This document shows, in pieces, positions 42,013-45,704 of a stretch of 45,704 bases of DNA. A program made the translations under genes and the position numbers. Source of the stretch: an uncultured Saprospiraceae bacterium. GTDB lineage: Bacteria > Bacteroidota > Bacteroidia > Chitinophagales > Saprospiraceae. The DNA lies in NCBI GenBank assembly GCA_938002665.1, contig CALLAE010000063.1, positions 1 to 45,704 of the forward strand, given 5' to 3'. Numbering within the stretch: position 1 is the first letter of the stretch; the number at the start of each line of letters is the position of its first letter. Below the pieces are notes generated by a model that worked only from the letters and a program-made list of their open reading frames with translations, was not told the DNA's origin and ran no database searches.

Positions 42013-44610
42013 TTGATGGGCCAATACTTTGAGATTAAACAAAAGTACCCGGATGCGCTTTTGCTATTCCGAGTTGGAGACTTTTACGAGACTTTCGGTG
42101 AGGACGCTATTAAGGCCTCCCAGATATTGGGTATCGTGCTTACAAGTCGTAACAATGGCGGTTCAGATATCGAACTTGCTGGATTCCCTTATCACTCAGT
42201 GGAGGTATATCTACCTAAGCTTGTCAAGGCGGGCTACAGAGTAGCTATCTGTGAACAGATGGAAAAGCCAAGTAAGGAAAAGAAGATCGTAAGAAGAGAT
42301 GTCACCGAGGTGGTGACTCCTGGCGTGACAACTAATGAATCACTGTTAGACGCGGATGAAAATAATTTCTTAGCTAGTATTGTACGAGCAGGAAATCTTT
42401 TTGGCATTGCTTTTTTAGATATTTCCACTGGGGAGTTTATTGTCCACCAAGGAAATGAGAGGAGTACTATTAAGGTGATACAATGTTTTAAGCCTAATGA
42501 GCTACTTTATTCTAAGTCTCAGTCTGATGAGATAGACTCTGTGATATCAGATGAGCTCTACATTTATGGATTAGATGAATGGTTTTTTGAAGAGGATTAT
42601 AATCGTGATCTTCTTCTTAAGCAATTTAATGTCCTTTCTCTAAAGGGTTATGGCATTGAGGATAAGCCTCTTATTCAGATTGCAGCAGGAACTATCCTAC
42701 ATTATCTTTCTACAATTAAGCAGGGTAATATTTCTCACATAAAGCAGATCAAAAGAATAGAGTCCGATAGATATATGTTATTGGACAGGTTTACTATCCG
42801 AAATTTGGAACTGGTATCCAGCAATCATCCGAGTGGTATTTCTCTTAAGCAAGTAATAGATTATACTTCTAGTCCTATGGGAGCGCGGATGCTGAGCAAA
42901 TGGATAGTACTACCTTTAAAGAATATAGAGGAAATTCATTCTAGACAAGAACGTGTAAGCTTCTTATACGAATCAGAAAGTCTTAGAGCAGAACTAAGAA
43001 CTACGTTGAAGTCTATGGGTGATATAGAAAGGCTGGCTTCTAAAATCCCATTAAGAAAAATAAACCCCAGGGAGTTTTTGGCTATCGCAAATGGACTGGA
43101 CAATACTCTCGAAATAAAAGAAAAACTAAGAGCCTGCCCCAACAAAAGCATACAACACTTCATAGAACGAATAGATGATTGTCTTGCTTTCAATAAGCTG
43201 ATAAGAGAAATTATAAAACCGGATGCGCCTTATAGCTTGGCAAAAGGATCCGTTATCCTAGAAGGTTACAATGTTAAGTTAGATGAGTGGAAGAGCATTT
43301 CTAATAATGGCAAAGATCTATTAGCAGAACTGCAGCAGAAAGAAACTGAAAACACAGGAATATCCTCACTTAAGATAGGATTCAATAATGTCTTCGGGTA
43401 TTACTTAGAGGTAACTAATAAGTACAAGGATAAAGATCTTATTCCTGAAAACTGGGTCAGAAAGCAGACCCTTAAAAATGCGGAGAGGTACATCACTCCT
43501 GAATTAAAAGAACTAGAATCTAAAATACTGCAAGCACAAGAACAGATAGATGCTTTAGAGTATGAGCTCTATGAAGAGCTGGTAGATAAGGCAAATGTGT
43601 TTGTAGCAGCCTTACTTAAGAACGCTTCACTCTTAGCGGAACTAGATTGTTATCTTTCTTTTGCACACCTGGCAGAATACAGGAACTATGTCAGACCTCT
43701 GATAGACGAGAGCTACATAATAGATATTAAGGATGGACGTCATCCAGTTATCGAGACTCAATTGTCCGAGGACAAGCCTTTTGTTCCCAATGATGTGTTC
43801 CTAGATAATGAAACGCAGCAGATCATTATGATTACTGGCCCTAACATGTCTGGAAAGTCTGCAGTGCTCAGGCAGACTGCATTGATCTGTCTGCTAGCGC
43901 ATATAGGCTCCTATGTTCCAGCTAGTGCTGCCCACATAGGAATTGTTGATAAAATATTTACTAGAGTCGGCGCCTCGGATAACATCTCAAGTGGTGAATC
44001 CACCTTCATGGTAGAGATGAATGAGACCTCCAGTATACTCAATAGTCTATCTGCACGTAGCCTCATATTGTTAGATGAGATAGGAAGAGGGACCAGTACT
44101 TATGATGGTATTTCCATCGCTTGGTCCATTGCAGAGTATCTACATGATAATGATTCTTTTAGACCCAAGACCTTATTTGCTACTCATTATCATGAGCTTA
44201 ATCAGCTAGAAGGTGTATTTGATAGAATAAAAAATTATAATGTCGCTATTAAAGAAGTTGGGGATGAGATTCTATTTCTTAGGAAACTCAGAGAAGGGTC
44301 TTCTGAGTCTAGTTTCGGTATCCATGTAGCACAGCTAGCAGGCATGCCACATCAGGTTGTTACAAGGGCAAATGAGTTACTTGCCAAATTAGAATCTAAA
44401 TCCATTTCTCAAGACAAGCAGGTCAAGGCTGTCCTAGAAAACCACAAAGCTCAGGCTACTCATCAGTTAAAAATATTTGATGAATCTTCAGGCCTTCAAA
44501 AAGAGCTAGGTGAGATGCTTTCTCAGATAGATATACAAACGCTTACTCCCATAGAGTGCATGCTGAAGTTAAAGGAACTAAAGGATAAATTCGAAAAGCT
44601 GCAAAGCTGA
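42013..44610 (+). CDS. mutS: DNA mismatch repair protein MutS (start probably ~14 codons upstream)
   Basis: MutS recognises mismatches and starts methyl-independent repair with MutL. From TTG at 42013 the product is 865 residues. It has the mismatch-reading Phe-x-Glu in GDFYETFGED (Phe24, Glu26), Walker A GPNMSGKS (609-616), Walker B LILLDEIGRGTST, and the THYHEL signature. The frame is open upstream to 41953 and encodes TEKKKAKKITP directly before LMGQYF; the TP-x-M-x-QY core is conserved in MutS and E. coli has Phe at 36. The true N-terminus therefore lies near 41962-41977, where only ATC or other rare starts exist. The gene is monocistronic and divergent from rpsP. Confidence 0.95.
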   Translation: MMGQYFEIKQKYPDALLLFRVGDFYETFGEDAIKASQILGIVLTSRNNGGSDIELAGFPYHSVEVYLPKLVKAGYRVAICEQMEKPSKEKKIVRRDVTEVVTPGVTTNESLLDADENNFLASIVRAGNLFGIAFLDISTGEFIVHQGNERSTIKVIQCFKPNELLYSKSQSDEIDSVISDELYIYGLDEWFFEEDYNRDLLLKQFNVLSLKGYGIEDKPLIQIAAGTILHYLSTIKQGNISHIKQIKRIESDRYMLLDRFTIRNLELVSSNHPSGISLKQVIDYTSSPMGARMLSKWIVLPLKNIEEIHSRQERVSFLYESESLRAELRTTLKSMGDIERLASKIPLRKINPREFLAIANGLDNTLEIKEKLRACPNKSIQHFIERIDDCLAFNKLIREIIKPDAPYSLAKGSVILEGYNVKLDEWKSISNNGKDLLAELQQKETENTGISSLKIGFNNVFGYYLEVTNKYKDKDLIPENWVRKQTLKNAERYITPELKELESKILQAQEQIDALEYELYEELVDKANVFVAALLKNASLLAELDCYLSFAHLAEYRNYVRPLIDESYIIDIKDGRHPVIETQLSEDKPFVPNDVFLDNETQQIIMITGPNMSGKSAVLRQTALICLLAHIGSYVPASAAHIGIVDKIFTRVGASDNISSGESTFMVEMNETSSILNSLSARSLILLDEIGRGTSTYDGISIAWSIAEYLHDNDSFRPKTLFATHYHELNQLEGVFDRIKNYNVAIKEVGDEILFLRKLREGSSESSFGIHVAQLAGMPHQVVTRANELLAKLESKSISQDKQVKAVLENHKAQATHQLKIFDESSGLQKELGEMLSQIDIQTLTPIECMLKLKELKDKFEKLQS

Positions 44611-44698
44611 TTGGATTAAGTAAAATCTCTAAACAGAAAAGCTAGTTTTCTTATCGCGACTGCTATCAATAAGGACTGCAAAAAAATACTAATAATTA

Positions 44699-44738
44699 AA
44701 AAAAAGAGGGCTTCCTGACGAAGCCCTCTCAAATTTTT
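44699..44738. terminator. Bidirectional terminator between mutS and the edge gene
   Basis: AGAGGGCTTC (44705-44714) pairs perfectly with GAAGCCCTCT (44720-44729) across CTGAC. A run of A lies before it and a T-rich stretch after it. It fits the ends of both convergent transcripts, best on the minus strand. Confidence 0.88.
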
Positions 44739-44762
44739 ATTCTACTGCTGTTATTGTTTTAA

Positions 44763-45704
44763 CTACTTGGTTACAATAACTCTCTTGATTGCTGTCTGGT
44801 TAGCAGATCTTAATTCTATGAGGTAGACGCCTTGAGCCAAATTAGAAATATCAATTTGCTCATTGAAAGTCTTACCAGTCGAGCTAGTCAAATATTGTCT
44901 TTCTCCTAACATCGTCACTATATTCAGATCAAGCTCTAGAGACTGTTCAAAACTAGCCTTAACGTTGATGAATTGAGAAGCTGGATTTGGACTGACTGAA
45001 TAGCTCAATAATCCTTCTATTTCATCGATACTAGAAGTTCCTCTTACGATGAAGTTCTCAGTGTAAGTACAATCATTTTCATCAATGATAGTCACAGTAT
45101 ATTCTCCTTGCTCGAGGTTAGTACCATCTCCACCATCACTCCATGTTATGGTGTAAGAACCTGTTCCGCCTACTATGTCTAAATCTATCTGCCCATCAGC
45201 AGCAGAAGAAACAGTATTAGTAATGGTTGCTGTAGCGCTTAGCTCAGCAGGCTCATCGACAGAGAATATTATTGTCTCACTATTGCCTATCTGATCAGAA
45301 ATCACAACGCTATAATCATTTCCTGGCGCAAGTCCAGTTACAGAATGGCCTGATAACGAACTATCGCTCCATGCGTAATCGTAGTCAGAAAGTCCACCTT
45401 CTGTTGTCACATTTGCTGATCCATCTCGCATGCCGAAACAGCTGACATCAGTAACCATTATTGAATTAGTAAATGCTCCTACTGCTAAGATTTCCATGCA
45501 ATGGCTAGACGAGCCACATTCGTTAACGGCCTCTAAGCATACATTGTAGTATCCAGGAGTATCAAAGGTATGCATTGGACTTGCTTCAGTAGAGAAATTA
45601 CCATCGCCAAAGTTCCATACAAAAGAATTAGTCTCCCCTACGGTCTCATCTGTAAAGTTGAACACAAATTCGTTATTAGCAAAGCTAAATCCTGCTTGTG
45701 CAAT
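44763..45704 (-). CDS. T9SS type A surface protein, 3' part (PKD, SprB-like repeats), runs off the window
   Basis: The reading frame is open through the right edge (AQAGFSFANNEFVFNF before the first in-frame GTG at 45665), so the gene is partial and the GTG is internal. At least 313 residues are visible. First comes a PKD domain (NSFVWNFGDGNFSTEASPMH ... YNVCLEAVNECG), then two SprB-like repeats (SCFGMRDGSANV; then GQIDLDIVGGTGSYTITWSD), then a type A sorting domain (YSVSPNPASQFINV, MLGERQYL, LAQGVYLIELRS, KRVIVTK). It should be exported by the T9SS. The N-terminal, possibly enzymatic, part is outside the window. Confidence 0.88.
   Translation of the reverse strand: MAQAGFSFANNEFVFNFTDETVGETNSFVWNFGDGNFSTEASPMHTFDTPGYYNVCLEAVNECGSSSHCMEILAVGAFTNSIMVTDVSCFGMRDGSANVTTEGGLSDYDYAWSDSSLSGHSVTGLAPGNDYSVVISDQIGNSETIIFSVDEPAELSATATITNTVSSAADGQIDLDIVGGTGSYTITWSDGGDGTNLEQGEYTVTIIDENDCTYTENFIVRGTSSIDEIEGLLSYSVSPNPASQFINVKASFEQSLELDLNIVTMLGERQYLTSSTGKTFNEQIDISNLAQGVYLIELRSANQTAIKRVIVTK

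Overview
The window is chromosomal DNA of roughly 40% GC from a Bacteroidota, most likely a Saprospirales/Lewinella-like gliding or surface-associated marine relative. The phylum call rests on several things: type IX secretion (T9SS) C-terminal signals of both type A and type B; a PorP/SprF protein; SprB repeats; the LysA, DnaG, MutS and BT_3928 family members; a bS16 with a long tail; and promoters fitting the Bacteroidota primary-sigma pattern TTG-N18/19-TAnnTTTG (tRNA, rpsP and porP units). The order-level guess is inference. No rRNA, transposase, integrase, CRISPR array or phage gene was seen.

Layout. (1) 129-329: tRNA-Leu(UAA) and tRNA-Gly(GCC) on the minus strand. (2) 458-4514: an AlkD-like glycosylase, rarA, and rlmF flanked by two paralogous small secreted proteins. 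(3) 4664-9981: a BT_3928/DoxX membrane protein with a tandem DUF1599 protein, an EamA transporter coupled to a YigZ protein, and an LptF/LptG permease. (4) 10092-11827: an ECF sigma factor, a translationally coupled membrane protein with an internal duplication (probable anti-sigma) and a DUF4252 protein. (5) 11894-19840: lysA, dnaG, fructose-bisphosphate aldolase, trxB, a membrane-tethered subtilase, aroK and yajC. (6) 19914-30468 (minus): a three-gene surface module of PorP/SprF, a TPR-PD40-OmpA protein and a 2327-residue type B adhesin carrying three copies of a ~325-residue super-repeat. (7) 30820-39236 (plus): a tightly spaced run of glycerophosphodiesterase, lipoprotein, leuS and a 1330-residue mosaic type A protein. 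(8) 39233-44610: an unrecognised 462-residue protein, rpsP (bS16 with an acidic tail and helix-hairpin-helix domain) and mutS. (9) 44763 to the right edge: the 3' part of another T9SS type A surface protein.

How the parts fit. Most genes are housekeeping (replication, repair, translation, amino acid and aromatic biosynthesis, redox). The accessory content is cell-surface biology: the outer-membrane PorP-like protein and its TPR/OmpA partner probably anchor or help export the giant adhesin next to them, and the two large type A proteins are probably exported by the same T9SS. The ECF operon may respond to envelope state.

I did not find a clearly new defence or mobile system. The points most worth a second look are the hierarchical repeats of the adhesin, the ~340-nt leader and paired dyad repeats upstream of the porP operon, the twin small CTD-like proteins, the duplicated-domain sigma partner, the bS16 fusion, and two genes (mutS and the EamA transporter) whose conserved N-termini extend upstream of any ATG/GTG/TTG.
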